Assembly: GCA_965224495.1 (NCBI GenBank)
Contig: CBDCZI010000025.1
Coordinates: forward strand, 124,001 to 188,000
From: CBDCZI01 sp965224495
Lineage (GTDB): Bacteria; Bacteroidota; Bacteroidia; Cytophagales; JAAEPT01
Direction: 5' to 3'
DNA length: 64,000 bases
The notes beneath the pieces are model-generated. The model made no database searches and was not told where the DNA came from. It saw only the letters and a list, made by a program, of their open reading frames with translations. Position numbers and translations under genes: made by a program. Positions 17,552 through 26,889 of the stretch are shown piece by piece (the stretch's first letter is position 1; every line of letters begins with the position of its first letter).

Positions 17552-18241
17552 ATGGAAGAGCAAACGAACCTCTACTTGGTGCCTACACCGATTGGAAACC
17601 TCGAAGATATTACTTTACGTGCCATCAGAATACTGAAGGAGGCGAATATCATTTTAGCAGAAGACACCCGAACGAGTGGAGTCCTGCTGAAACATTACGA
17701 GATTAAAACCAAAATGGAGAGCTACCATAAGTTTAATGAACATAAGGCAATTGACCGTATTTTGCGGAGAATGAAAGAGGGAGAGCAGTTCGCTTTGATT
17801 TCCGATGCAGGCACACCTGCGATTTCTGACCCAGGTTATTTGTTAAGTAAGGCAGTGTTAGACGAAGGTTTGAAGTTGGAAGTATTGCCAGGAGCAACGG
17901 CATTTGTACCTGCAATTATAAAATCAGGGTTTGCTTGTGACAGATTTTTGTATGAAGGATTTTTACCTCACAAAAAAGGTCGCCAAACTAAAATGAAACA
18001 AGTTGCTGAAAATCCGTTTACAACCGTTTTTTATGAATCGCCTCACCGTATAGTGAAAGCATTAGAACAGATAGTTGAGTTTATTAGTCCAGAAAGAAAG
18101 GTGTCTGTTTCGAGAGAAATAAGTAAAATGTTTGAAGAAACGATTACAGGAACGGCAGAAGAAGTCTTAGAAAACTTGAAAGCCAGAGATAAAGTAAAAG
18201 GAGAAATCGTACTCGTAATTTCAGGAAAAGATGAAAAATAA
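17552..18241 (+). CDS. rsmI: 16S rRNA (cytidine-1402-2'-O)-methyltransferase
   Basis: 229 residues. It methylates the 2'-OH of C1402 in the 30S decoding centre using S-adenosylmethionine. It is a tetrapyrrole-methylase-fold enzyme: LYLVPTPIGNLEDITLRA at the start, then LAEDTRTSGVLLKHYEI, SDAGTPAISDPGYLL, LPGATAFVPAI and FYESPHRI, all RsmI signatures. The ATG at 17552 gives the canonical N-terminus. It overlaps lnt by 11 nt, suggesting translational coupling. Confidence 0.95.
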   Translation: MEEQTNLYLVPTPIGNLEDITLRAIRILKEANIILAEDTRTSGVLLKHYEIKTKMESYHKFNEHKAIDRILRRMKEGEQFALISDAGTPAISDPGYLLSKAVLDEGLKLEVLPGATAFVPAIIKSGFACDRFLYEGFLPHKKGRQTKMKQVAENPFTTVFYESPHRIVKALEQIVEFISPERKVSVSREISKMFEETITGTAEEVLENLKARDKVKGEIVLVISGKDEK

Positions 18242-19856
18242 ATTAATATTAGCTGTCGTATCAGGTGCGTTATTTTGCCTTTCGTGGCCAACTTTACCGT
18301 TTACACCATTGATTTTTGTAGCGTTTGTTCCTTTGTTTTTAATTCATAAACAAATTCTTGAAGAGCCAACGAAAGGAAAAAAGGGGAATGTGTTTTTCCG
18401 TTATGTTTATTTGGCGTTGTTTATTTTCAATTTAGGTACAACGTGGTGGGTTTGGAACGCTTCAGCAGGAGGTTCGGTAATGGCAATTATTGCCAATACC
18501 GCCTTGATGACTATTCCATTTGCTCTTTACCACAAAATCAATAAACAGTTTAATGCCTTCTTTTCATTCACAGCCTTTCTTGTGTTTTGGATGACTTTTG
18601 AGTTCGCTCATTTACGTTGGGATTTATCGTGGACGTGGTTAAATATTGGTAATGTATTTGCCAAATATCCCGAAACTATCCAATGGTACGAATGGACAGG
18701 CACATTGGGAGGGACACTTTGGGTGTTGTTGGTCAATATTGGTATTTATCAATTGGTAATAAACAAAACGGCCTTGTTGCCAACTAAAAAATATGTGGTT
18801 AAGCTCATCTTGTTATTGGTGCTTCCTTTGGCTGTTTCTTTTTATTTGGGAATTATGTCGGGTGACCTTAATTTTACAAGACCAAATTCAACTTACCAAA
18901 ATGCCGTCATTGTACAGCCAAACATAGATCCTTACGAAGGGAAGTTTTATGGAGCGGAAGGATTTGTACCTTACGACCAACAAATACAGCGAATGATGGA
19001 TTTAAGTGATTCGTTAATTGATGAAAAAACAAAATGGGTAATTTGGCCAGAGACGTCGATTCAAGGCTTTCGGTCGATGCGAGAATCAGAAATTGAACGT
19101 TACCCAAACTATTTGATGGTAAAAGCATTTTTGGATAAGCACCCAAAAATCACCTTAGTTTCAGGAATAGATACGTGGGATACGGTAAATATAAATAACG
19201 ATTACATATCCAATCCTTATTTCGAGAAATCTATAGGGCATTATAAAACCTACAACACGGCATTGATGGCTACAGCTGACACGTCTGTTTTTTACCATAA
19301 GAGCAAATTAGTACCAGGAGTTGAGAAATTACCTTTTCCATCGGTACTAGGGTTTGTGTTAGATTTAATCAATTTTGATGGTTCAGGAGATTATGGAATC
19401 AGTCCTCGCCCGATTGTTTTTGGAACAAAAGAGGATAATAAAATTGGTGCGATAATTTGTTACGAGTCAATCTATGGAGAGCACGTAGCTGATTTTGTTA
19501 AAGCAGGAGCAAATGTATTGGCGATTGTAACCAATGACGGTTGGTGGCAAAATACACAAGGACACAAACAGCACAATATGTATGCACGATTGAGAGCAAT
19601 AGAGACACGTCGTCAGATTGTACGAAGTGCCAATACCGGGATTTCTTCTTTTATAAATGTAAGAGGGCAAGAAATCTTAAAAACCAATTGGTGGGAGAAA
19701 ACAGCATTTAAAACAAATGTCACACTAAAATCACACCTTACGCTCTATGTACGTTATGGCGATTGGCTTGGGCGTATCGCTTTATTTATCACAGGTATTT
19801 ATTTAGCAATATTAGTATTAACTTTGTTCAAAATGAAATTGCCTTGGATGATGTAA
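18231..19856 (+). CDS. lnt: Apolipoprotein N-acyltransferase
   Basis: 541 residues, normal length. It adds the third acyl chain to the N-terminal cysteine of lipoproteins in the inner membrane. The N-terminal half contains several membrane segments; residues ~225-500 are a nitrilase-like domain with the Glu-Lys-Cys triad visible in VIWPETSIQG, HKSKLVPGVEKLPF and GAIICYESIYGEHV. A last membrane segment (IALFITGIYLAILVLTLF) closes the protein. The start overlaps rsmI. The many lipoproteins in this window would be substrates. Confidence 0.94.
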   Translation: MKNKLILAVVSGALFCLSWPTLPFTPLIFVAFVPLFLIHKQILEEPTKGKKGNVFFRYVYLALFIFNLGTTWWVWNASAGGSVMAIIANTALMTIPFALYHKINKQFNAFFSFTAFLVFWMTFEFAHLRWDLSWTWLNIGNVFAKYPETIQWYEWTGTLGGTLWVLLVNIGIYQLVINKTALLPTKKYVVKLILLLVLPLAVSFYLGIMSGDLNFTRPNSTYQNAVIVQPNIDPYEGKFYGAEGFVPYDQQIQRMMDLSDSLIDEKTKWVIWPETSIQGFRSMRESEIERYPNYLMVKAFLDKHPKITLVSGIDTWDTVNINNDYISNPYFEKSIGHYKTYNTALMATADTSVFYHKSKLVPGVEKLPFPSVLGFVLDLINFDGSGDYGISPRPIVFGTKEDNKIGAIICYESIYGEHVADFVKAGANVLAIVTNDGWWQNTQGHKQHNMYARLRAIETRRQIVRSANTGISSFINVRGQEILKTNWWEKTAFKTNVTLKSHLTLYVRYGDWLGRIALFITGIYLAILVLTLFKMKLPWMM

Positions 19857-19877
19857 TCCATTTTAGCTAATCAACTG

Positions 19878-21158
19878 ATGAAAAAATACCGTTTCGAACA
19901 AATTCCAATTTTATTATTCACACTCAAGTGGGTCGCTGTAACTGCTATTGTTGCCGTTTTGGTGGGGATTGTGTCAGCAGGCTTTTTGAAAGGATTAGAA
20001 TGGGCTGCTACCACTCGAAATGATAATTTTTGGTTACTTTGGTTATTGCCTATCGGTGGTTTTTTTATTGGTTTAATTTATCATTTGTACGGACAAGACG
20101 TTGAGGGAGGGAATAATTTGATATTAGATAGGATTAATTTACCCAAAGGAGTTATTCCTCTAAAAATGGCACCTTTGGTATTGATAGGTACAATAGGGAC
20201 GCATTTGTTTGGAGGTTCGGCAGGGCGAGAGGGAACGGCAGTACAAATGGGAGGGGCGATTGCTGACCAATTTGGACCGTTATTTAAATTTAAAAAAAGA
20301 GACAAACAGTTGTTGCTCATTAGTGGTGTAGCTGCAGGTTTTTCTGCTGTATTTGGTACACCCTTAGCAGGAGCGATATTTGGATTAGAAGTGTTTTTGA
20401 TGGGTAAAATCACCTACGAAGCGATTTTGCCAGCCTTTACTTCGGCTATTTTAGCTGATTATGTTTGTCAGGTGGCAGGTTCTGAAAAATATTTTAATAT
20501 CGCTCATACCCATTACCATATTGGCGAAATACCTGAAATATCAACGGTAAATATTCTTTGGATTTGTTTGGCAGGAATCATCTTTGGACTTGCCGGAATG
20601 ATCTTTTCTAAATTGACAAAGTTTTTTGGAACACAGTTTAAAAAGTATTTGAAATACCCTCCTTTACGTCCCTTGGTTGGAGGTATATTTATTATAGGCT
20701 TAGTTTATTTATTCGGGAACCGTTACATAGGATTGGGAATACCTGAAATCGAAGGAGCATTTCATCAGCAAGAAGCACCTTACGTATTCTTTTTGAAAAT
20801 ACTATTTACCGCTATCACCCTCGGAGCAGGTTACAAAGGAGGTGAAGTTACCCCTTTGTTTTTTGTAGGAGCAACTTTAGGTAGTGCGTTGTCGGTTGTC
20901 GTTGACTTACCGACAGGGTTACTTGCAGGAGCAGGCTTTGTAGCGGTGTTTTCATCAGCAGCGAACACGCCCTTAGCAACTATCTTTATGGGTATAGAGT
21001 TATTTGGACACGAAGCAGGTGTTTATATTGCCTTGGCTTGTGTGATTGCTTATTTGTTTTCTGGGCATTCAGGAATTTATTCCTCGCAAGTAGTATCAAG
21101 TGCAAAGAATAACTTTTTGATGAGAGACAATGGAAAACGTTTAGGGAAACTAAAATAA
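19878..21158 (+). CDS. ClC-family chloride channel / H+ antiporter
   Basis: 426 residues, wholly membrane-embedded. ClC signatures are GGSAGREGTAVQMGG (anion-binding loop, GREGT in place of GREGP), GVAAGFSAVFGTPLAG and GYKGGEVTPLFFVGATLG. It ends without CBS domains, like bacterial EriC types. It is 1 nt from the next gene, so they probably share a transcript with rsmI-lnt upstream. Channel versus antiporter cannot be decided by eye. Confidence 0.92.
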   Translation: MKKYRFEQIPILLFTLKWVAVTAIVAVLVGIVSAGFLKGLEWAATTRNDNFWLLWLLPIGGFFIGLIYHLYGQDVEGGNNLILDRINLPKGVIPLKMAPLVLIGTIGTHLFGGSAGREGTAVQMGGAIADQFGPLFKFKKRDKQLLLISGVAAGFSAVFGTPLAGAIFGLEVFLMGKITYEAILPAFTSAILADYVCQVAGSEKYFNIAHTHYHIGEIPEISTVNILWICLAGIIFGLAGMIFSKLTKFFGTQFKKYLKYPPLRPLVGGIFIIGLVYLFGNRYIGLGIPEIEGAFHQQEAPYVFFLKILFTAITLGAGYKGGEVTPLFFVGATLGSALSVVVDLPTGLLAGAGFVAVFSSAANTPLATIFMGIELFGHEAGVYIALACVIAYLFSGHSGIYSSQVVSSAKNNFLMRDNGKRLGKLK

Positions 21159-21159
21159 A

Positions 21160-22293
21160 ATGGCTGATTTATACCGTCTTTTAGGTGTTTCGCAAACTGC
21201 CTCTGCCAAAGAAATAAAAAAAGCTTACCGCACGTTAGCTAAAAGATACCATCCTGACAAAAACATAGGTAATCCCCTCGCTGAAGAACGATTTAAGGAA
21301 ATAAATAGTGCTTACCAGGTGCTATCTGACCGTATAGCTAAGGCGAAATATGATTCGGTATTAAATTACAGTAAGTTTCAGCAACGTAGTCGATCAAGAC
21401 AACGAACGCCACAACCAAAACAAAAAAACACTTACCGAAACCCTCCACAACAAGCAAAAGTAAAACCGCTGACAGATAAACAAAAAGAACATATTCTCCA
21501 ACGTCGTCGGGAGCTTCATATTGCTGCGTTTAATCGTATGGCTGTGTTTTTAACCATTTTTGTGATTGGTTGTGGAAGTGTTGTTGGTATTATTGAGCTA
21601 GACCGAGCGGTAGAACGTCAACGAATAGAACAAGCGAGAATTGAACGTGTAGAAGCCATTCATAAATGGTTAGACACCTATAAAAAGGCGTTTGCACAAG
21701 AAGATTTTGAAGAAGCTTATTTAGCTAACGAAGAATTGTCTGTTTTGAGTTCGTCTTATTACCGAGTAAATAAATACGCCATTAATAAAAGGCTGTTAGC
21801 CAAAGGTGACAGTGAATACGAAGTAGCAAACTACCCTAATGCCAAAGAATATTACGAGCTGTATTTGACTTATAACTCCACAGAGAATACAGTTTTACAC
21901 CTACGTATCGCAAGGTGTTATTTACAATTGGGAGATAGTGACCAAGCAGAATTTGCTTTTACGGAGGTCTGTGATCTTTTGATAGATGGCTATAGAAAAC
22001 ACCACGGGATAAATTTTTATTACAATATGAACCCTGAGTTTATTGAAGAATATCATTTTGAAGCCTTTTTAGGAAAAGGTATGGCGTCGTTTACCAACGG
22101 GCATTATGATAAAAGTTTGACAGCCTTGCGTTTTGCTAGTTATTTACGTCCAAAACATGCTGTTGTTTACCGCTACTTAGTTCAAGTCCATAAAGCATTA
22201 GGAAACGAGGAAGATGCTCGATTTAACAGAGAGGTAGAGGAGGAGATGGTGCAGCTAAAAAAAGCAAGGGAGTTAGAAAAAATAGGGACTTAA
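21160..22293 (+). CDS. J-domain protein with TPR region
   Basis: 377 residues. Residues 1-65 are a J domain with the HPD triad in KRYHPDKN, so it should stimulate a DnaK-type ATPase. A basic Gln/Pro-rich linker follows (~70-110). A membrane segment lies near ~122-142 (AVFLTIFVIGCGSVVGIIEL). The C-terminal half contains TPR-like helical repeats (YPNAKEYYELYLTY, LHLRIARCYLQLGDSDQAEF, LTALRFASYLRPKHA). It is not DnaJ itself: no G/F region or zinc domain. It is likely a membrane-tethered co-chaperone. Confidence 0.85.
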   Translation: MADLYRLLGVSQTASAKEIKKAYRTLAKRYHPDKNIGNPLAEERFKEINSAYQVLSDRIAKAKYDSVLNYSKFQQRSRSRQRTPQPKQKNTYRNPPQQAKVKPLTDKQKEHILQRRRELHIAAFNRMAVFLTIFVIGCGSVVGIIELDRAVERQRIEQARIERVEAIHKWLDTYKKAFAQEDFEEAYLANEELSVLSSSYYRVNKYAINKRLLAKGDSEYEVANYPNAKEYYELYLTYNSTENTVLHLRIARCYLQLGDSDQAEFAFTEVCDLLIDGYRKHHGINFYYNMNPEFIEEYHFEAFLGKGMASFTNGHYDKSLTALRFASYLRPKHAVVYRYLVQVHKALGNEEDARFNREVEEEMVQLKKARELEKIGT

Positions 22294-22379
22294 AAACGTA
22301 TAGCGTAGTTATTGTTTAATAATTGTAACTAAAATGAACTAAATTAAAGATAGATTACTTATGTAAGCTATAAAAAGTT

Positions 22380-22387
22380 TATCTTTG
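22380..22387 (+). promoter_or_regulatory. Bacteroidota -7 box, near-leaderless gene
   Basis: TATCTTTG ends 4 nt before the ATG at 22392, so the transcript should begin at or near the start codon. Confidence 0.7.
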
Positions 22388-22391
22388 TGTT

Positions 22392-22688
22392 ATGGTTGAA
22401 AGATTAAAGCAAAAATGGGGGATTGAAAGCAATCTTCAATTTTGGACAATTATGTTGGTTTTCACTATTACAGGTAGTTCGCTACGATGGATAGTGTCAC
22501 CGATTTTGGGTTTGATGGGTATTGGTTCTGAAACGCCTTGGGCTGTTCATATTCCTGCTTACATCTTGATAGCCTACCCAAGCTACCAAATTATGTTGAT
22601 GATTTGGGGGACTTTATTAGGTCAATTCCAATTCTTTTGGGCATTTGAGAAAAAAATGCTCCGCCGATTTGGGTTTAAAAACCTTTAG
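22392..22688 (+). CDS. Small DUF6787-like membrane protein
   Basis: 98 residues with two to three membrane segments. A conserved-looking N-terminus, LKQKWGIESNLQFWTIMLVF, is followed by TGSSLRWIVSPILGLMGI; a C-terminal LGQFQFFWAFEKKMLRRFGF is typical of a Bacteroidota-specific family that I believe is DUF6787. Function unknown. It is probably expressed from the box at 22380 as a single gene. Confidence 0.75.
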   Translation: MVERLKQKWGIESNLQFWTIMLVFTITGSSLRWIVSPILGLMGIGSETPWAVHIPAYILIAYPSYQIMLMIWGTLLGQFQFFWAFEKKMLRRFGFKNL

Positions 22689-22780
22689 TCAATTAGTCTA
22701 GTCTCGACGATAAAGAGACACTTGGTATTTGAGAAATTAAATACTCAACAACGTTCTAACACATTATAAATACTACCGTT

Positions 22781-23941
22781 TTGTCAGAAAAAGGGAACTT
22801 CAAAATGATTGCAAAAACTTTCTATGGATTAGAAGGTGTTTTGAAAAAAGAATTAGAAAACTTAGGTGCAGAGAACATCGAAGAACAAAACCGTGCGGTT
22901 ACGTTTGAAGGCGATACAGCCCTTTTGTACCGAGCTAATCTTGAATTAAGAACGGCATTACGAATTCTTGTATTGATTAAAACGGATCAAGTATTAAATG
23001 AAAGACAGCTTTATACTACGATTAAGAAAATTGATTGGTCAAAATACATCAGTGTTCGTGGAGCACTTCGTGTAGACAGTGTAATTAATTCAGAGTTATT
23101 TACGCACTCTCAATTCGTTGCACAGTTGACAAAAGATGCAATTGTAGATCAGTTTAGAGAAGAGTCAGGTCGTCGCCCGAGAGTAGATTTTGAGCGTCCC
23201 GATTTGGTGATAAATATACATATTTTTAAAGATCAGTTAACGATCTCATTGGATAGCTCGTGCGAATCATTACACATGAGAGGTTACCGTGAGGCGACAA
23301 ACGATGCACCGTTAAATGAAGTGATGGCGGCAGGATTAGTATTGTTGTCAGATTGGGACGGTAAATCAAGTTTTGTTGACCCTATGTGTGGTTCAGGAAC
23401 GATATTGATAGAAGCGGCTCGTTTTGCTTTTAATATCTCACCGATGAAAAATAGAACTTATTTTGGCTTTAAAAACTGGCCAAATTTTGATTACAAAGTA
23501 TTTGAAGAGGTATTAGCAAGTGTCAAATCAAAAGAAAAAGTAGTTGATATTGAGATGGTAGGTTCTGAAATTGATTTAGGAACGGCTCAAAAAGCAAAGA
23601 AAAACATTCGTTTTGCCGGATTAGATGGCAAAATACAAATACAATCAAGAGCATTTCAAAAAATGACACCACCTCCAGCTCCTGGGGTCTTGATTACGAA
23701 CCCTCCTTACGACGAACGATTGAAAGAGGCAGACATTGAATGGTTGTATGAGCAATTGGGAGAGAAAATGTTTCATGAATTCCAAGGTTACTCGACATGG
23801 TTGATTAGCTCAAATAAAGAAGCATTGAAAAGCGTAAGTTTGAAAACAAACAAACGATTACATTTAATGAATGGTCCTTTAGAAGCATTTTTCTACGGTT
23901 ACCAAATCAACGAAAGAAATGAAATACAGGAAACTGACTAA
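22781..23941 (+). CDS. THUMP-domain class I RNA methyltransferase (RlmL/YpsC type)
   Basis: 386 residues. The TTG start at 22781 gives MSEKGNFKMIAKTFYGLEG, close to the family pattern; an ATG at 22805 is the alternative. Residues ~50-160 form a THUMP RNA-binding domain (FTHSQFVAQLTKDAIVDQF). Residues ~170-380 form a Rossmann methyltransferase with SAM motif VDPMCGSGTILIEAA and the catalytic NPPY motif in LITNPPYDERL, as in N2-guanine methyltransferases acting on 23S rRNA. Likely substrate: a 23S rRNA guanine. It overlaps the next gene by 23 nt. Confidence 0.92.
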   Translation: MSEKGNFKMIAKTFYGLEGVLKKELENLGAENIEEQNRAVTFEGDTALLYRANLELRTALRILVLIKTDQVLNERQLYTTIKKIDWSKYISVRGALRVDSVINSELFTHSQFVAQLTKDAIVDQFREESGRRPRVDFERPDLVINIHIFKDQLTISLDSSCESLHMRGYREATNDAPLNEVMAAGLVLLSDWDGKSSFVDPMCGSGTILIEAARFAFNISPMKNRTYFGFKNWPNFDYKVFEEVLASVKSKEKVVDIEMVGSEIDLGTAQKAKKNIRFAGLDGKIQIQSRAFQKMTPPPAPGVLITNPPYDERLKEADIEWLYEQLGEKMFHEFQGYSTWLISSNKEALKSVSLKTNKRLHLMNGPLEAFFYGYQINERNEIQETD

Positions 23942-24398
23942 AGACGAACTCAACGAGTTAAAGGAAGAGTTTATCAAATATTTGGCAGTAAACACCGTTA
24001 CTGCTGACGATTGGGCGGATATTCAGGTAAATGACCAAGAACGTCATGACGAACTGATAGATACTTTTAGTGATATGGTGATGGAGAAGGCATTAAAAAA
24101 CATTACGTTTTTGGAACACCGCTCGACTACCAGTTTGATGTTGTTCAAATGCACAAGTGAAGAGTTGCTTTTGACTGGTATCAACCTGACAAAAGATATA
24201 GGCGTAGATTTTACGGATACGAAGTCTGTAAATGAATTAATGGCATCTAAGAAACTTGAAGATGGTGTGTTGACACATTTCACTTCAGTAAAAAAATACA
24301 CAAAGCCACGAGAAGAGGAAGTTTTTGAATTGACAAACTCAGGTTGCTTAGTGATTACGGAAGAATATTACACCAACATGACTAAAGCGTTGAAGTGA
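23919..24398 (+). CDS. DUF6495-like conserved protein
   Basis: 159 residues, soluble, acidic and basic residues mixed, no signal or membrane segment. The N-terminus YRKLTKDELNELKEEFIKYL followed by TADDWADIQ fits a small Bacteroidota-only family, probably DUF6495. It overlaps the methyltransferase upstream by 23 nt and the transporter downstream by 4 nt. Translational coupling suggests a shared operon but not a shared function. No function is known to me. Confidence 0.7.
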   Translation: MKYRKLTKDELNELKEEFIKYLAVNTVTADDWADIQVNDQERHDELIDTFSDMVMEKALKNITFLEHRSTTSLMLFKCTSEELLLTGINLTKDIGVDFTDTKSVNELMASKKLEDGVLTHFTSVKKYTKPREEEVFELTNSGCLVITEEYYTNMTKALK

Positions 24399-25264
24399 TA
24401 AACCTATTGTTAGCGATAGTATTGACGTCGTTAGTTTATTTTATATTCAAAGGGTTTGAGCAGTTTAAAGTACAGACTTTTCAAGCGATTTTGGTTAATT
24501 ACCTTGTCTGCGTTGTCACAGGGATACTATTTACGGGGCCGTCAGTTGTACTTGACGACGTAACCCATTTACCTGGGGTTTATTTTTTCTACCCACTTAT
24601 TTTAGGCGTGCTTTTTTTGATAGGCTTCAATTTGATTGCCTACTCTTCTCAAAAGATAAGCATCTCATTGACTTCCGTAGCCAGTCGGTTATCGTTGATT
24701 GTACCTGTTGTTGTCGGTTTATTGATTTTCAAAACAGCCTCTAAAGATTATACCAACTTAAATAATTTAGGTATATTTTTAGTCTTTGTAGCGATAGTTT
24801 TCATCAGTATACCGTCAAATAAAGAGAAACTTAATGTACAGCGAAAGCACTTATGGTTACTTCCTGTCTTATTTTTATTTGGAGGTGTGATTGATACCCT
24901 ATTGTCTTATACAAACGAGCTATTTGAACAAATTGAAAGACAAAATTCGTTACTTGTCATGGTGTTTTTCGTGACTTTTGTTGGCGGGTTATTAGCCACG
25001 TTTGTTTTTGAAAAGAAGTTTCGAAAGCAGGATATTCTTGGGGGGCTCGTACTTAGTTTACCAAGTTACTTTTCTATTCATTTTTTGATGAGAGCGTTGA
25101 GCTCGTTTAATAATGACAGTGCGTTTGTGTTTTCTATTACAAACCTGAGCGTTATTGGACTGACAACTGTAATTAGTATGACTTTATTAAAGGAGAAGAT
25201 AAGTCGATTAAATAGATTTGGATTGGTAGTATCTATTATTTCCTTACTTTTAATTTTGAGTTGA
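24395..25264 (+). CDS. EamA/DMT-superfamily transporter
   Basis: 289 residues with about ten membrane segments in two halves, as in EamA drug/metabolite transporters. The start is the GTG of a GTGA overlap with the upstream stop. The substrate cannot be predicted. It is the last gene before the accessory region. Confidence 0.8.
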   Translation: MINLLLAIVLTSLVYFIFKGFEQFKVQTFQAILVNYLVCVVTGILFTGPSVVLDDVTHLPGVYFFYPLILGVLFLIGFNLIAYSSQKISISLTSVASRLSLIVPVVVGLLIFKTASKDYTNLNNLGIFLVFVAIVFISIPSNKEKLNVQRKHLWLLPVLFLFGGVIDTLLSYTNELFEQIERQNSLLVMVFFVTFVGGLLATFVFEKKFRKQDILGGLVLSLPSYFSIHFLMRALSSFNNDSAFVFSITNLSVIGLTTVISMTLLKEKISRLNRFGLVVSIISLLLILS

Positions 25265-25773
25265 TTGATTTTTCTTATTTCTTGAGGAGTATTTTTTTGA
25301 TGTGGAGCTTCCCCTTTTTACCGAACTGTTTTCACGATATTCCATAGTATATTTCACCGATAGAAAGAAAGATAACCGACAAAACCAAGAGCGGGTCGGG
25401 TGTTATCGTTCTCAATCTTTTACTGCGAAGTACGGTATTATTTAGTCACTTCGTCACTAAGTTTATGCTCTTTTTCTTAGGAAGAACACAGAAGTAAAAG
25501 GATTTCCACTTCACCCCCTAAGCCGGAGTAAGACGACCGATAATAGAGAATCGACCATAGCTGACTTTCAATACGCCTAAATGTAACGCCCTACAAACAC
25601 ATAACACTCCCCCTCCTTTCCAAGGAGGGGTTCAGGGGTGGTTTTGCCCTAAACACAAGAAAAAGCTAACTTTTTTAGAACAGTAAAATTTTATCATACC
25701 CCCTCTTCTTTACAAGTTGTTATATTTGTTCATAACACCCCTTTGTTAAGTCTTTAATAAACACTTTAATCCC
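25265..25773. other. Gene-free stretch with repeat traces
   Basis: No gene is visible. Around 25355-25420 is a diverged partner of sequence at 48660-48745 on the other strand, sharing AGATAACCGACAAAA and CGGGTCGGG blocks. At 25605-25645 lies a CTCCCC...GGGG palindromic motif (AAGGAGGGG/CCCCTCCTT) of a kind widespread between Bacteroidota genes. TATATTTG at 25721-25728 is a possible plus-strand promoter reading towards the recombinase fragment and array. Confidence 0.55.
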
Positions 25774-25960
25774 ATGATTACAAAAGTTAAAAGAACACGT
25801 GTAAAAAGGGTGGTGTCCCACTCACCCACTAGAGCAAGGCACTGATTTAGGTTCAATACAAACTTTATTAGGGCATTATTCTATAGCGACAACAGAGATA
25901 CTCATGTAGCAAACACCATAAAAAAACTTTAAACAACACTTTGCTAATCACGAGAAAAGA
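25774..25960 (+). pseudogene. Decayed tyrosine recombinase (integrase) C-terminal fragment
   Basis: Reading 25832-25912 gives LEQGTDLGSIQTLLGHYSIA followed by TTEILM and a stop. That is the catalytic C-terminal core of XerC/D-like tyrosine recombinases (LLGH...TTEIYTHV). Sequence just before (VKRVVSHS) fits the preceding VKKRVxxHxLRHS region with about six codons missing. A shift of frame after TTEI restores THVANTIKKL. So the catalytic Arg and His region is broken by a deletion, a frameshift and a stop. The rest of the gene is absent. It lies 70-250 bp upstream of the first cassette junction, where the integrase of an integron would be expected. Confidence 0.75.
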
Positions 25961-26001
25961 ACGATATTAGTAGTTTACATAAAGAAAATATATCGAGAAT
26001 C

Positions 26002-26015
26002 GTAATCGCGATTAC
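26002..26015. repeat. 14-bp perfect palindrome beside the array entry
   Basis: GTAATCGCGATTAC is a perfect palindrome 12 bp before the first GTTAGCAAA junction. It could be a recombinase or regulator binding site of an attI-like region; this is inference from position only. Confidence 0.5.
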
Positions 26016-26027
26016 TGATAGCGATTT

Positions 26028-26037
26028 GTTAGCAAAC
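26028..26037 (+). other. First cassette junction (attI-like)
   Basis: GTTAGCAAAC marks the left end of cassette 1. It matches the cassette 1 right end (TTTGCTAAC at 26890) in reverse complement. Unlike the later sites it has no long upstream palindromic arm, as expected for an attI rather than attC partner. Confidence 0.6.
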
Positions 26038-26045
26038 ATAAAAAA

Positions 26046-26405
26046 ATGAAATCTCTACTCCCAATAATCTTGTTTTTACTAGCCACATTGTTGGGATGCA
26101 ATAGTAGTAAGAAGCCTCTAAATGATTTTATTAAAATAGATAGTATTACTAAAGCTACCATTCACAATAATCATGGGTCTTTTGATCTAAACTCTTCCCA
26201 ATTAGTACAACTAAAAAAGGAATTAAAATTGCTGACAGAAGAAAAGGAATTGACAGTTAAAGTAGGAATGAAAGGAGTTATAATAACAATAAATCAAAAA
26301 GATTACCATATTGAAGGTCAGACACACGGTAAGTATGTTGATATTAGTGGAATAGGATGTTTTAACACCAATGGACTTAATTTCGATAATTACAAGCCAA
26401 AATAA
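26046..26405 (+). CDS. Cassette 1 lipoprotein A
   Basis: 119 residues. A lipoprotein signal ends in lipobox LLGC at residue ~18. The mature part is a small beta-rich domain (ITKATIHNNHGSFDLNSSQL, then VGMKGVIITINQKDYHIEGQ) with no family I recognise. The ATG lies 9 nt after the junction repeat. The next gene starts 7 nt after its stop and belongs to the same cassette. Confidence 0.7.
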   Translation: MKSLLPIILFLLATLLGCNSSKKPLNDFIKIDSITKATIHNNHGSFDLNSSQLVQLKKELKLLTEEKELTVKVGMKGVIITINQKDYHIEGQTHGKYVDISGIGCFNTNGLNFDNYKPK

Positions 26406-26412
26406 ACATACA

Positions 26413-26886
26413 ATGTATAAAACTTTCATCTTCATATTAATAACACTTCTGTTCTCATGTAGCCAGAAAAATGATAACAAGCTAGATGAGAAAGAGAATA
26501 TAATAGTGGAAAGGTCAATGAACGACACAGGGATTCCAATCCATACATTGATTGACTCGATTACAACCAATGGAAGTGTTAGTGCGTTTAATGGTTTGCA
26601 AACCGAAAGTCTAGATTTTCGTGCTGGTGAATTTCTCAGCACATTTATGATAATGGCGGACAAGTACAATAACGGTAATGCTTGTATGCAAGTTTATTAT
26701 GAAATTGTGTACATGTATGAAACACCAGTAATAGATGAATCAGAAAATGGTATTTTCGTTATTGACTCTTTGAATCTTGATGCAAAAAAAATGGCAATTC
26801 GATATTTGAAAAAAGCTAATTCTCTCGGAAATGAAGAAGCTAAAGCCCACTTATTCGAATATAAAAAAGTTGGTATAATAGAATAA
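26413..26886 (+). CDS. Cassette 1 lipoprotein B
   Basis: 157 residues from the ATG at 26413, which gives a proper lipoprotein signal (MYKTFIFILITLLFSCSQK, lipobox FSC); the frame is open further upstream into the preceding gene. The C-terminal KKMAIRYLKKANSLGNEEAK resembles a single Sel1/TPR-like helical hairpin. It is the second gene of cassette 1 and ends 3 nt before the attC-like site. Function unknown. Confidence 0.7.
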   Translation: MYKTFIFILITLLFSCSQKNDNKLDEKENIIVERSMNDTGIPIHTLIDSITTNGSVSAFNGLQTESLDFRAGEFLSTFMIMADKYNNGNACMQVYYEIVYMYETPVIDESENGIFVIDSLNLDAKKMAIRYLKKANSLGNEEAKAHLFEYKKVGIIE

Positions 26887-26889
26887 CGA

